Below, piece by piece: positions 8,352 through 16,810 of a stretch of DNA of 64,000 nt. The translations under genes were made by a program, and so were the position numbers. The DNA lies in contig NZ_JHWD01000001.1 in assembly GCF_000622225.1 (NCBI RefSeq), forward strand, positions 248,001 through 312,000, written 5' to 3'. This stretch comes from Roseomonas mucosa ATCC BAA-692. Its GTDB lineage: Bacteria > Pseudomonadota > Alphaproteobacteria > Acetobacterales > Acetobacteraceae. The stretch's first letter is position 1. Each line of letters begins with the position of its first letter. The notes beneath the pieces are model-generated. The model did no database searches, was not told the DNA's origin, and was given only the letters and a program-made list of their open reading frames with translations.

Positions 8352-9251
8352 ATGCGGCGAATCCTGATGGGTGGCCTGCTGGCCATGATGCTGCTTGCCC
8401 TGTTCCGGGCGGGCTTCATGGATTTTCTGGAACCTGCCGCGCCGCCTGGGCCTGTGTCCGGTCGGGAACCGGCCGTGGTCGGGGCGGGGCCTGAACCGCT
8501 CCCCGACCTGCCGCCCGCCGATGCGCCCCTGCCGGATTCCCTGCCGGCGCTGGAGCGTGAGGGCGCACAGATCCGTGAAGGGCTGGCACAGATCGACCAG
8601 GCCATGGACCGGATGCTGAACGGGGTGCTGTCGGTTCTGCGGCCCTATGGCGAGGCCCGGGCGGTGGATGACGCCGCGGCGCGGCGGCTGGAGGCGCTGA
8701 GCGCGTTGCGCCGCCAGTCCCTGGATCGACTGTCCCGGATCGAGATGCGCCGCGCCGGGATCGAGGCAGGCGGCGATTCGCCCCCGATGGCCGCCGCGCT
8801 GCCGCCGGAACTGCCAGCTCTCCCTCCGGACGGGACCCAGCCCTTCCGGACGGCGATGGCGGGGCCGCCGCCTCCGGGTTTCTCCGCGGTGGGGGATGGG
8901 GCAGAAGTCGCGCCGCTGCCGGAAGCCCCATCGGCGGCATCTCCATTGGTGGCATCCCCGGAGAGCCGGGCGCCCGCCGGGGCAGCGGGGGAGGCGCCGG
9001 CCTCCGACGAGCTGGCGCCGGCGCTCGCCATGCAGGCGTTGCCCCTCCCGCCGCCTGCTTCTCCGCCGGTCCTGCCAATGGAACGGGGGGCCGCGAAGCC
9101 GCCGCCGCGGCCCCTGCGCGCCGAGCCGACCAGCCTGCGCGCCGCCGCAGCGAATCCGGCGCGTTGCCGTTCGATCATCCTGCGCGGGCAATTGGGGGAG
9201 GGGCTGAGTTTTGCCGATCGGAGCTTCCTGCGTGGCCACTGCCCGGGCTGA
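8352..9251 (+). CDS. Membrane-anchored Pro/Ala-rich protein of unknown function
   Basis: Not recognised. 299 aa. An N-terminal hydrophobic segment (ILMGGLLAMMLLALFRAGF) should anchor or export it. A predicted alpha-helical stretch follows (residues about 70-125, LEREGAQIREGLAQIDQAMDR). A long Pro/Ala-rich spacer comes next, and then a compact C-terminal motif of about 28 residues, CRSIILRGQLGEGLSFADRS and onward to a final Cys, with a Cys at each end. The two cysteines suggest a disulfide in the periplasm. Its end overlaps the start of the OmpA-like lipoprotein gene by 41 bases, so the two are probably translated together and may work together in the envelope. Confidence 0.7.
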   Translation: MRRILMGGLLAMMLLALFRAGFMDFLEPAAPPGPVSGREPAVVGAGPEPLPDLPPADAPLPDSLPALEREGAQIREGLAQIDQAMDRMLNGVLSVLRPYGEARAVDDAAARRLEALSALRRQSLDRLSRIEMRRAGIEAGGDSPPMAAALPPELPALPPDGTQPFRTAMAGPPPPGFSAVGDGAEVAPLPEAPSAASPLVASPESRAPAGAAGEAPASDELAPALAMQALPLPPPASPPVLPMERGAAKPPPRPLRAEPTSLRAAAANPARCRSIILRGQLGEGLSFADRSFLRGHCPG

Positions 9252-10467
9252 GCGGCGCCGCGCCCTGTCCCGCGTGCTGGCGCTGGTGCTGGTGATGGCG
9301 CTGCCCTGGCTGGCGGGCTGCGCCAGCGCGCCACCCGCCGCACCGTCCACCGGGCCGGCACGGATCGCCCTGCCCTTCAGCCGGGCGGTCCCGGCCCTTA
9401 CCGTCTCCCTGCTGGCCAATGCCCAGCTCGGGGCGCCGGATGCGGGCGGGCGCTATCCGATGATGGTGGACCCCTGGATCGACCAGGGGAGCGGTATGCC
9501 GGTGGAGGCCACGCGCCCGATCGAGGCGCAGATCGCCGCGCAGCTCCGGCGCTCCTATCCGCAGGTCGAGCTTCTGTCCTTCGGCGCGGCCGGCCTCGCG
9601 CGGCAGCCCCTGGTGCTGCTCGGCGCCCTGGCGCCCGTTCCGGAGGCGGAGGGCGGCCGGGCCGGTGGCTATCGCATCCGGGCGGTGATCGGCGACCTGC
9701 GCAGCGGCCGCATCGTGTCCCAGGCCGAGGTCTGGACCTGGCCGGACGGGGTGAACCTCCGCCCCACGCCCTTCTTCCGCAACAGTCCCGCCTGGGTGCC
9801 GGAACAGGGGGCGGAGGGCTATGCCCGCACCGTGGGCAGCCGGATCGGCGACCCCATCGACCCGGAATACCTGCGGCAGCTCCGGGTGGCCGCGCTGGTG
9901 AACGACGGCATCCGCGCCTACGAGGCCGGGCGCTACCGGCAGGCGCTGGCAGCCTATGAGGAAGCGAGCCGCCTGCCGGGGGGCGAGCAGATCCGCGTCT
10001 ATAACGGGCTCTATTTGGCCAACCGGGCGCTGCGGCAGCCGCTGGGGGCGGAGGCCGCCTTCCGGGGGCTGGTCAAGCTGGGCCTGGCCAGCGGACGGCT
10101 TTCGGTGCGCTTCGTTTTCCGGCCGGGCTCGGCGGAATTCTGGCGCGACCCGGCGGTGAGCGGCGCCTATGAGATGTGGCTGCGCGAGATCGCCCGGCAG
10201 ACGGCGGCCGGGCCGGGTTGCCTGGAGGTGATCGGCCATGCCAGCCCCAGCGGCCCGGCCGAGGCCAATCTGCGCCTGTCGCAGCAACGGGCGGAGCGGG
10301 TGCGGGACCGGCTGGTCGCCATGCAGCCGGGCCTGGGCGGCCGCCTGGCCAGCCGGGGCGCCGGGGCCAGCGAGCCGATCATCGGCAGCGGCGCGGACGA
10401 TGCCAGCGACCTGCTGGACCGGAGGGTGGAGTTCCGCCCGGTGGCCTGCACCGTGCCGCCATCCTGA
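9211..10467 (+). CDS. OmpA-family lipoprotein
   Basis: Envelope protein (418 aa from the TTG start, 411 from GTG at 9232). The signal peptide ends in a lipobox, WLAGC, so it should be lipid-anchored in the outer membrane. A middle region with a TPR-like helix pair (YEAGRYRQALAAYEEASRL, near residue 245) follows. The C-terminal third is an OmpA-like peptidoglycan-binding domain: VRFVFRPGSAEF, LEVIGHASPSGPAEANLRLS, then QRAERVRDRL and DRRVEFRP. GGGGGAGGGG lies just before the TTG. It overlaps the upstream unknown gene by 41 bases. Likely role: tethering the outer membrane or a complex to peptidoglycan. Confidence 0.8.
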   Translation: MPIGASCVATARAERRRALSRVLALVLVMALPWLAGCASAPPAAPSTGPARIALPFSRAVPALTVSLLANAQLGAPDAGGRYPMMVDPWIDQGSGMPVEATRPIEAQIAAQLRRSYPQVELLSFGAAGLARQPLVLLGALAPVPEAEGGRAGGYRIRAVIGDLRSGRIVSQAEVWTWPDGVNLRPTPFFRNSPAWVPEQGAEGYARTVGSRIGDPIDPEYLRQLRVAALVNDGIRAYEAGRYRQALAAYEEASRLPGGEQIRVYNGLYLANRALRQPLGAEAAFRGLVKLGLASGRLSVRFVFRPGSAEFWRDPAVSGAYEMWLREIARQTAAGPGCLEVIGHASPSGPAEANLRLSQQRAERVRDRLVAMQPGLGGRLASRGAGASEPIIGSGADDASDLLDRRVEFRPVACTVPPS

Positions 10468-10760
10468 CCGGGCGCCTCGCCTTCGGCCGTTGCTGTCGCG
10501 GCGGCCCAGGGAGACGCGCCGTTCCGGCGGTGCCGCCAAGGGCCGTGCGGGGGAGGGGCGGCCAGGGTCTTGTGATCCGCCGGGGCCGCCGCCGGAAGAC
10601 GGTCGCCATTGCGGTGCGGCGAGGGGGCGGCTATCTGGACGGTTCCCTGGGCGGCACCGGACGACCTTGCCCCCACAGGCCCGCCCCCTGGGAGCCCCCT
10701 GGGACGGGCTTCCACAACGCTCTCGCGGATGGCGGCTTGTTTGCAGGATCGGCGGTCGGC

Positions 10761-11546
10761 TTGAATCTTCTTCTCGATGCGGTGGCGCGGCTCGGCGCGA
10801 TGGTGCTGGGGCTGTGCCGGACGGTGGGGTCGGTCGCGCTCTTCGCGCTGGAGGGCGTGTCGCACCTCTTCCGGCCTCCCTACCACCTGCGGCAATTCGG
10901 CCGCGCCTTCGTGGAGGTGGCCTATTTCTCCCTGCCGGTGGTGGCGCTGACGGCGATCTTCACCGGCATGGTGCTGGCCTTGCAGTCCTATACCGGCTTC
11001 TCCCGCTTCAACGCGCAGAGCGCCATGGCCACGGTGGTGGTGATCTCGCTGACGCGCGAGCTGGGGCCGGTGCTGGCCGGGCTGATGGTGGCGGGCCGGA
11101 TCGGTGCCTCCTTCGCCGCCGAGATCGGCACGATGCGCGTGACGGACCAGGTGGACGCGCTGACCACCCTGTCCACCGACCCGATGAAGTACCTCGTGGC
11201 GCCGCGCCTGCTGGCCGCGACGCTGGCCATGCCGCTGCTGGTGGCGGTGGCCGATACGCTGGGCGTGATGGGCGGCTGGATCGTGGCCACCTACAATCTC
11301 GGCTTCGTGTCCCAGTCCTATATCCGCGACACGCTGAACGCGTTGCAGGCCTTCGACGTGGTTTCCGGCCTGATCAAGGCGGCGGCCTTCGGCTTCGTCG
11401 TGGCGCTGATGGGCACCTGGTGCGGCTATTCCTCGCGCGGCGGCGCGGAGGGGGTGGGCGGGGCCACGACCTCGGCGGTGGTGTCATCCTCGATCCTGAT
11501 CCTGTTCCTGGACTACATTCTGACCCAGGCCTTCTTCACCCGATGA
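10761..11546 (+). CDS. mlaE: MlaE-family ABC transporter permease
   Basis: Permease of the Mla/MCE-type lipid transport systems, which keep outer-membrane lipid asymmetry. The MlaE signatures are GRAFVEVAYFSLPVVALTAIFTGMVLALQS, RELGPVLAGLMVAGRIGASFAAEIGTM and VAPRLLAATLAMPLL, with five or so membrane segments. The start is uncertain. A TTG at 10761 gives 261 aa, the usual family length; the frame is open far upstream without similarity. An ATG at 10800 is a shorter option. The stop overlaps the ATPase start (ATGA). Confidence 0.85.
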   Translation: MNLLLDAVARLGAMVLGLCRTVGSVALFALEGVSHLFRPPYHLRQFGRAFVEVAYFSLPVVALTAIFTGMVLALQSYTGFSRFNAQSAMATVVVISLTRELGPVLAGLMVAGRIGASFAAEIGTMRVTDQVDALTTLSTDPMKYLVAPRLLAATLAMPLLVAVADTLGVMGGWIVATYNLGFVSQSYIRDTLNALQAFDVVSGLIKAAAFGFVVALMGTWCGYSSRGGAEGVGGATTSAVVSSSILILFLDYILTQAFFTR

Positions 11547-12319
11547 GCGGCGCCACCCCCAAGCTGCGCCTGCGCGGGCTGCACAAGGCCTTCGGCGCCA
11601 AGAAGGTGCTGGACGGCGTGGACCTGGACGTGATGCCGGGCGAGTCCATGGTGATCCTGGGCGGCTCGGGCTCCGGCAAGTCGGTCACGATCAAGTGCAT
11701 CCTGGGCCTGATACAGCCGGATTCCGGCCGCATCGAGCTGGACGGGCGGGACCTGCTGGCCATGGACCGGTCGGAGCGGCGCGCGGTGCTGGACGGCATG
11801 GGCATGCTGTTCCAGAACGGCGCGCTCTTCGACAGCATTCCGGTCTGGGAGAATGTCTGCTTCAAGCTGTTGCAGCAGAAGCGCATCACCCGGGCCAGGG
11901 CGCGCGACAAGGCGGCCGAGGTGCTGGCCCAGGTCGGGCTGGCCGGCAGCGTGGGGGACCTGTCCCCCTCCGAACTGTCCGGCGGCATGCAGAAGCGCGT
12001 GGCATTGGCCCGGACCATCGCCTCGCAGCCCGCCATCCTGTTCTTCGACGAGCCGACCACCGGACTCGACCCGATCATGGGCGCGGTGATCGACGGGCTG
12101 ATCGTGGATTGCGTCAAGCGCCTCGGCGCCACCGCCATCACCATCACCCATGACATGCACAGCGCCCGCCGGATCGGCGACCAGGCCTCGATGATCTATC
12201 AGGGGCGGATGGTTTGGACCGGCCCGGCGGCGACGCTGGGCGAGACCGGCAACGCGATGGTGGACCAGTTCGCCCGGGGCGATCGCGAGGGTCCGATCAA
12301 GATGGAGCTGCGCCGGTAG
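11543..12319 (+). CDS. mlaF: MlaF-family ABC transporter ATP-binding protein
   Basis: ATPase partner of the upstream permease (258 aa). Walker A GGSGSGKS, the ABC signature LSGGM followed by QKRVALARTIAS, Walker B AILFFDEPTTGLD and the H-loop ITHDMHSAR are all present. ATGA overlap with mlaE shows translational coupling. The substrate-binding MlaD (MCE domain) normally follows in this operon; here the next gene is an MFS transporter, so MlaD must be encoded elsewhere or be absent. Confidence 0.92.
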   Translation: MSGATPKLRLRGLHKAFGAKKVLDGVDLDVMPGESMVILGGSGSGKSVTIKCILGLIQPDSGRIELDGRDLLAMDRSERRAVLDGMGMLFQNGALFDSIPVWENVCFKLLQQKRITRARARDKAAEVLAQVGLAGSVGDLSPSELSGGMQKRVALARTIASQPAILFFDEPTTGLDPIMGAVIDGLIVDCVKRLGATAITITHDMHSARRIGDQASMIYQGRMVWTGPAATLGETGNAMVDQFARGDREGPIKMELRR

Positions 12320-12379
12320 CGGGGGACGGGCGGCGCCCTCGCCGCCTCCCGTGACGGCGCGGCCGGGGAGAAGTCCTGC

Positions 12380-13573
12380 ATGCCCGAGGCCCCTTTCGCC
12401 GCGGCCCGGGCGCGCGATGCGCGCCCCCGGCTGGCCACCACCCTGGTCTTCTTCGCCAACGGCTTCGGCTATGGCGCCTGGGCCGGCAACATCCCCTCGA
12501 TCAAGCTGGGCCTCGGCCTGTCCGACGCGGCGCTGGGCCTCGCGCTGCTGGGCATGGCCATCGGCGCCATCCTGGCCATGCCGCTGACCGGGCAGGTCTC
12601 GGCGCGCTGGGGCAGCGACCGGCTGACCGTGGCCTCCGGCCTCCTGTTCGCCCTGGTGCTGGCGCTGGTGCCGCAGGCGGGCGGGTTGGTCACGCTGGTG
12701 CTCGGGCTGGTGCTGCTGGGGGCGGGCAACGGGGTGATGGACGTTTCCATGAACACCCATGCGACGGTGGTGGAGAGCGGCTGGGGCGCCGCCATCATGT
12801 CCTCCTTCCACGCGGCCTTCAGCCTGGGCGGGCTGGCCGGGGCGGGGCTGGCGGGGCTGCTGCTCGCCGCTGGCCATGCGGCGCCGCTGAACCTCGCCGT
12901 GTCCGGGGCGCTGGTGGCGGCCTGCGTGCTGCTGGCCATGCCCTGGCTGCGGGTGCGGAGGGATCATGCCGGGGGCCATGCCCCGGCGGCCCCGGAGGAG
13001 GGCGGACACGGACTTGCCCTGCCGAACCGCGCCACCTTCGGCCTCGGGCTGATCGCGCTGCTCGCCCTGGTGACGGAGGGGGCGGTGGGGGACTGGTCGG
13101 CGCTGTACTTGGCGGTGGAGGCGGCGGCCCCGGCCGGCGTGGCGGCGCTGGGCTTCGCCGGCTTCTCCCTGGCCATGACGGCGGGGCGGCTGGGCGGCGA
13201 CGCGGTGGTGCGGCGCCTGGGTGGCGCATCCGTGCTGCGGCTGGGGGCGCTGCTCTCGGCGGCGGGCTTCGTGCTGATGCTGGCGGTGCCGCGCCCGGAG
13301 GTCGCCATCGCCGGGCTGGTGCTGGTCGGGCTGGGCCTGTCCAATGTCTTTCCCGTGCTGTTCAGCGCGGCGGGGCGCATCCCGGGCGTATCGCCGGGCA
13401 TGGGCGTCGCGATGGTGGCCACCATGGGCTATGGCGGGCTGCTGGGCGGACCGCCGCTGCTGGGCTTCCTGGCGCAGCTTTCCGGGCTGCGCCTGGCGCT
13501 GTGCCTGCTGGTGTTGACCTGCCTGGCGATCGCCTGGCGCAGCCGCGCGGTGCGGCGGGATGGGGAGGCATAG
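12380..13573 (+). CDS. MFS transporter, YbjJ-like
   Basis: Major facilitator superfamily protein (397 aa) with about 12 membrane segments and a central polar loop (residues about 195-210, HAGGHAPAAPEEGG). FFANGFGYGAWAGNIPSIK and GAGNGVMDVSMNTHATVVE resemble the E. coli YbjJ group, whose substrate is not established. GGGGAGAAGTC precedes the ATG. It lies 60 bases after mlaF, so it may be read through from that operon, though a functional link is not evident. Confidence 0.85.
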   Translation: MPEAPFAAARARDARPRLATTLVFFANGFGYGAWAGNIPSIKLGLGLSDAALGLALLGMAIGAILAMPLTGQVSARWGSDRLTVASGLLFALVLALVPQAGGLVTLVLGLVLLGAGNGVMDVSMNTHATVVESGWGAAIMSSFHAAFSLGGLAGAGLAGLLLAAGHAAPLNLAVSGALVAACVLLAMPWLRVRRDHAGGHAPAAPEEGGHGLALPNRATFGLGLIALLALVTEGAVGDWSALYLAVEAAAPAGVAALGFAGFSLAMTAGRLGGDAVVRRLGGASVLRLGALLSAAGFVLMLAVPRPEVAIAGLVLVGLGLSNVFPVLFSAAGRIPGVSPGMGVAMVATMGYGGLLGGPPLLGFLAQLSGLRLALCLLVLTCLAIAWRSRAVRRDGEA

Positions 13574-13667
13574 CGCCTTCTGCATCTCCGGCCCGCGTGG
13601 AGGCCGGTTCGGCGAAACTTTCCCCTGGGGGAAGGGCGCTAACCGGCCGTAACGACGGGAGTGTGCG

Positions 13668-14006
13668 ATGAAGACCGATCCGAAGCTCGAAGCCTGCATC
13701 CAGGCTTGCCTGGACTGCCACCGGACCTGCCTCAGCTGCATCACCCATTGCCTGGGCAAGGGTGGCAGCCATGCCGCGCTGGATCATATGCGGATCATGA
13801 TGGACTGCGCGCAGATCTGCCTCACGGCGGCGGATTTCATGATCCGCGGCTCCCGCCACATGGCGCATCTCTGCCGCGAATGCGCGGAGATCTGCCGGGA
13901 ATGCGCCGAGGCCTGCGGCAACCATTCCGAGGCGGACGAGCATATGCGCCACTGCGCCGAGACCTGCCGCAATTGCGCGGAGGAATGCGGCCGCATGGCG
14001 GCCTGA
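13668..14006 (+). CDS. csp3: Cytosolic four-helix copper storage protein (Csp3/DUF326 type)
   Basis: Small protein (112 aa) with 17 cysteines, nearly all in CxxxC or CxxC spacing (Cys 10, 14, 17, 21, 24, 28, 47, 51, 69, 72, 76, 79, 83, 96, 100, 103, 107). They line the inside of a predicted four-helix bundle. Known Csp proteins store many Cu(I) ions this way. There is no signal peptide or Tat motif, which points to the cytosolic Csp3 type. GGGAGTGTGCG precedes the ATG. Stands alone between MFS and VOC genes; no copper exporter or CueR is adjacent. Symbol by family resemblance. Confidence 0.85.
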   Translation: MKTDPKLEACIQACLDCHRTCLSCITHCLGKGGSHAALDHMRIMMDCAQICLTAADFMIRGSRHMAHLCRECAEICRECAEACGNHSEADEHMRHCAETCRNCAEECGRMAA

Positions 14007-14014
14007 GACACCCC

Positions 14015-14038
14015 CGCCGCAAGGGCGGCGTTCCTTCC
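14015..14038 (+). terminator. Terminator after copper storage gene
   Basis: CGCCGC-AAGG-GCGGCG hairpin followed by TTCCTTCC, nine bases after the stop. The short stem is GC-rich with a weak T-tract. Confidence 0.5.
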
Positions 14039-14121
14039 GGCGAGAGGCTGTTATGGTCCGGCAGAAGACCGGCCCGTGACGGACTGACCCGAGGCGGACG
14101 GAGATCGAGGAAAGGAGGCCC

Positions 14122-14553
14122 ATGACGGAGCAGGACAAGGTGCCGCCCCTCGGCAGCGTGCTGGAGACCGGCCTCTATGTCGAGGATCTGGGCCGGGCCC
14201 GGCATTTCTACGAGGCGGTGCTCGGCCTGGAGCCGATGTTCCTCGACGACCGGCTGGTCGCCTATCCGGCTGGGCCCGGCAGCGTGCTGCTGCTGTTCCG
14301 GCGTGGCGCCGCCACGGAGCCGGCCATCCTGCCGGGTGGCATGATCCCGCCCCACGACGCCATGGGCCGGATCCATTTCGCCTTCTCCATCGCACCGGAG
14401 GATCTGGACGCCTGGGTGGCGCGGCTGGCCCGGCACGGCATCCCCCTGGAAGGTGGCGTGTCCTGGCCGAAGGGCGGGCGGAGCGTCTATTTCCGCGACC
14501 CGGACGGGAATCTGGTGGAACTGGCCACGCCCGGCCTCTGGAAGAACTACTGA
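14122..14553 (+). CDS. VOC (glyoxalase/bleomycin resistance) family protein
   Basis: Single vicinal-oxygen-chelate domain pair, 143 aa. LYVEDLGRARHFYEAVLGLEP opens the first beta-alpha-beta module, MGRIHFAFS the second, and YFRDPDGNLVELATPG ends it, with His and Glu placed as metal ligands of the family. The substrate is unknown. GAAAGGAGG lies directly upstream. The stop overlaps the end of the convergent DoxX gene by seven bases. Confidence 0.85.
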   Translation: MTEQDKVPPLGSVLETGLYVEDLGRARHFYEAVLGLEPMFLDDRLVAYPAGPGSVLLLFRRGAATEPAILPGGMIPPHDAMGRIHFAFSIAPEDLDAWVARLARHGIPLEGGVSWPKGGRSVYFRDPDGNLVELATPGLWKNY

Positions 14554-15089
14554 TCCGCCCAAGGCTTGTAGGAACGCCCTTGGTTCTGTTGGCCGGGGCC
14601 GCCAGGGGCGAGGCTGCCGAGGGCCGCATTGCCGGCGAGTCCCGGCCCACCGGGCAGGAACCCGTTGCCCATGCCGGGGCGATCGCCGCCTTCCAGGCCC
14701 GCCGAAGGGGCGTGGTGCTGCCGCAGCCAGACGGGCGCGTTGTGCCAGCCGACGGCCAGAAGCAACAGGAGCAGGCCCAGGGGCACCGGCAGCATCCACG
14801 GATCGCCGCTGGACAGGAGGCTGCCTGCCGCGCCCGCCAAGCTGGCCGCGAGGATGGCGGCCGCGACGGCCGCGCTTGCGGAACGCAGCAGGCCCAGGCC
14901 GGACAGCAGTTGCACGGCTCCGGTCAGCCACATGAACCAGGGCGCATAGCCGAGCTGGCGGAACAATTCGCCGTCCTCCGGCATCCCCAGCAGCTTCGCG
15001 CCCCCCGCCGCCACGAAGAAGAGGGCAAGGCAGGGGCGCAGCCAGCGTTCCACCGCAGGCCACCGGGAAAACGCCCAGCCGAACCGCAA
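14547..15089 (-). CDS. DoxX-family membrane protein
   Basis: Small membrane protein with about four hydrophobic segments (CLALFFVAAGGAKLLGM, FMWLTGAVQLLSGLGLL, VAAAILAASLAG, PLGLLLLLLAVGW), the pattern of DoxX/DoxD-like proteins, and a Gly/Pro-rich C-terminal tail. Function unknown; some DoxX proteins act in redox homeostasis. No ATG fits: the TTG at 15089 has GGAG six bases upstream and gives 180 aa. A GTG further in and an ATG at 15221 are alternatives; the latter would leave only 19 bases to the divergent hydrolase gene. Confidence 0.65.
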   Translation of the reverse strand: MRFGWAFSRWPAVERWLRPCLALFFVAAGGAKLLGMPEDGELFRQLGYAPWFMWLTGAVQLLSGLGLLRSASAAVAAAILAASLAGAAGSLLSSGDPWMLPVPLGLLLLLLAVGWHNAPVWLRQHHAPSAGLEGGDRPGMGNGFLPGGPGLAGNAALGSLAPGGPGQQNQGRSYKPWADQ

Positions 15090-15240
15090 TGCCCGCTCCG
15101 TCCTTGTTTTCGCTTCGCAACATAAGCCATCCGGCGAGAGGCGGGCAATGGAGCGCGGGCCAGCAAGTTCAGGCCGGGATGTCTTGCCCTCGCCGGGCCA
15201 GCGGGGGAAGTTGCGCGGCACGAAGAGGGGGACACACGCG

Positions 15241-16086
15241 ATGAAGCTGCTCCGCTATGGCCCGGCCGGGGCCGAGAAGCCCGGGTTGCTCGACGGCAAC
15301 GGCACCTTGCGCGACCTGTCGGGCGTGGTGCCCGACCTCGCCGGCGAGGCCCTGTCGCCCGAGGGCCTGGCGCGGATCGCCGCGCTGGATGCCGCCGGCC
15401 TTCCCGCCGTGCCGGGCAGCCCGCGCCTGGGCACGCCGGTGGCCGGGACGCGGAACTTCCTGGCGATCGGCCTGAACTACGCCGACCACGCGGCGGAGAC
15501 CGGGGCGCCGATCCCCAAGGAGCCGATCATGTTCCTGAAGTCGCTCGGTTCGCTGCAAGGGCCGAACGACGAGGTGGTGATCCCGCGCAACAGCGTGAAG
15601 ACGGACTGGGAGGTCGAGCTCGCCATCGTCATCGGCAGCCGCGCGAAGAACGTCTCCCCGGATGCGGCGATGGACCACGTGGCCGGGTACACCATCTGCA
15701 ACGACGTCAGCGAGCGTGAGTGGCAGATCGAGCGCGGCGGCACCTGGGACAAGGGCAAGGGCGCCGATACCTTCGGCCCGGTCGGCCCCTGGCTGGTGAC
15801 CCAGGACGAGATTCCTGATCCCCAGAACCTCGCCCTCTGGCTGGAGGTGGACGGGCAGCGGATGCAGGACGGCTCGACGCGCACCATGATCTTCGACGTG
15901 CGCAAGATCGTCTCCTATGCCTCGCAGTTCATCACCCTGCATCCGGGCGACATCATCACCACCGGCACGCCGCCGGGCGTGGGCATGGGCCGCAAGCCGC
16001 CGGTCTTCCTGCGGCCCGGGCAGAGCATGCGCCTGGGCATCGAGGGCCTCGGCGAGCAGGAGCAGAAGGTGGTGGCGGCGGATTAG
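15241..16086 (+). CDS. Fumarylacetoacetate hydrolase-family protein (ureidoglycolate lyase-like)
   Basis: 281 aa, metal-dependent hydrolase/lyase of the FAH superfamily. After the N-terminal domain (MKLLRYGPAGAEKPGLLD) come FLAIGLNYADHAAETG, KTDWEVELAIVIG with the metal-binding acidic residues, GYTICNDVSEREWQ and PGDIITTGTPPGVGMG. This subgroup is often labelled ureidoglycolate lyase, but related members act on diketo sugar acids, so the substrate is open. The adjacent urea transporter and pyrimidine oxygenase genes make a ureide substrate plausible. GGGGGACACACGCG precedes the ATG. Confidence 0.85.
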   Translation: MKLLRYGPAGAEKPGLLDGNGTLRDLSGVVPDLAGEALSPEGLARIAALDAAGLPAVPGSPRLGTPVAGTRNFLAIGLNYADHAAETGAPIPKEPIMFLKSLGSLQGPNDEVVIPRNSVKTDWEVELAIVIGSRAKNVSPDAAMDHVAGYTICNDVSEREWQIERGGTWDKGKGADTFGPVGPWLVTQDEIPDPQNLALWLEVDGQRMQDGSTRTMIFDVRKIVSYASQFITLHPGDIITTGTPPGVGMGRKPPVFLRPGQSMRLGIEGLGEQEQKVVAAD

Positions 16087-16105
16087 CCACCGCCACCCGG
16101 CACCG

Positions 16106-16810
16106 TCACACCGAGACGCGGCGCAGCACGTCCTCGCGGTCCAGCGCATCACGCGCCCCGGCGAGGACGATGCTGCCCCGGTCCATCACCGCGAGATGCT
16201 GGCCGAGCTCGTGGGCGAAGTCGAAATACTGCTCCACCAGCAGGATCGCCATGTCGCCGCGCTGGCGCAGCAGGGCGATGGCGCGGCCGATATCCTTGAT
16301 GATGGAAGGCTGGATGCCTTCGGTCGGCTCGTCCAGCACCAGCAGGCGCGGGCGCATCACCAGGGCGCGGCCGATGGCGAGCTGCTGCTGCTGCCCGCCC
16401 GAGAGGTCGCCGCCGCGGCGATGCAGCATGGTCTTCAGCACCGGGAACATGGCGAAGACATCCTCGGGGATCGTCTTCTGCCCCTTGGGCGCGGCGGCGA
16501 AGCCGGTTTCCAGGTTCTCCCGCACTGTCAGCAGCGGGAAGATGTCGCGCCCTTGCGGCACCCAGGCGATGCCGCGCCGCGCGCGCTCATAGGGCGGCAG
16601 GCGGGTGATGTCCTGCCCTTCCCAGAGGATCTTCCCGCGCGAGACCGGGTGCGCCCCGGTGATGGCGCGCAGCAGCGAGGTCTTGCCGACGCCGTTGCGG
16701 CCGAGCAGGCAGGTCACCTCGCCACGCCGCGCCTCCAGCGAAACGCCGCGCAGCGCCACCGCCGCGCCGTAATGCAGCGAGACATCCTCGACGCGGAGCT
16801 CAGCGGCCAA
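16106..16810 (-). CDS. urtE: Urea ABC transporter ATP-binding protein UrtE
   Basis: Second ATPase of the urea/branched-chain-type ABC transporter (234 aa). Walker A LLGRNGVGKTSLL, signature LSGGQQQQLAIGRALV, Walker B LLVLDEPTEGIQP; the EGIQPSII segment is characteristic of UrtE. It uses a TTG start with GAGGTG six bases upstream, lying inside the end of urtD (11-base overlap), so translation is coupled. Last gene of urtABCDE. Confidence 0.95.
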   Translation of the reverse strand: MAAELRVEDVSLHYGAAVALRGVSLEARRGEVTCLLGRNGVGKTSLLRAITGAHPVSRGKILWEGQDITRLPPYERARRGIAWVPQGRDIFPLLTVRENLETGFAAAPKGQKTIPEDVFAMFPVLKTMLHRRGGDLSGGQQQQLAIGRALVMRPRLLVLDEPTEGIQPSIIKDIGRAIALLRQRGDMAILLVEQYFDFAHELGQHLAVMDRGSIVLAGARDALDREDVLRRVSV

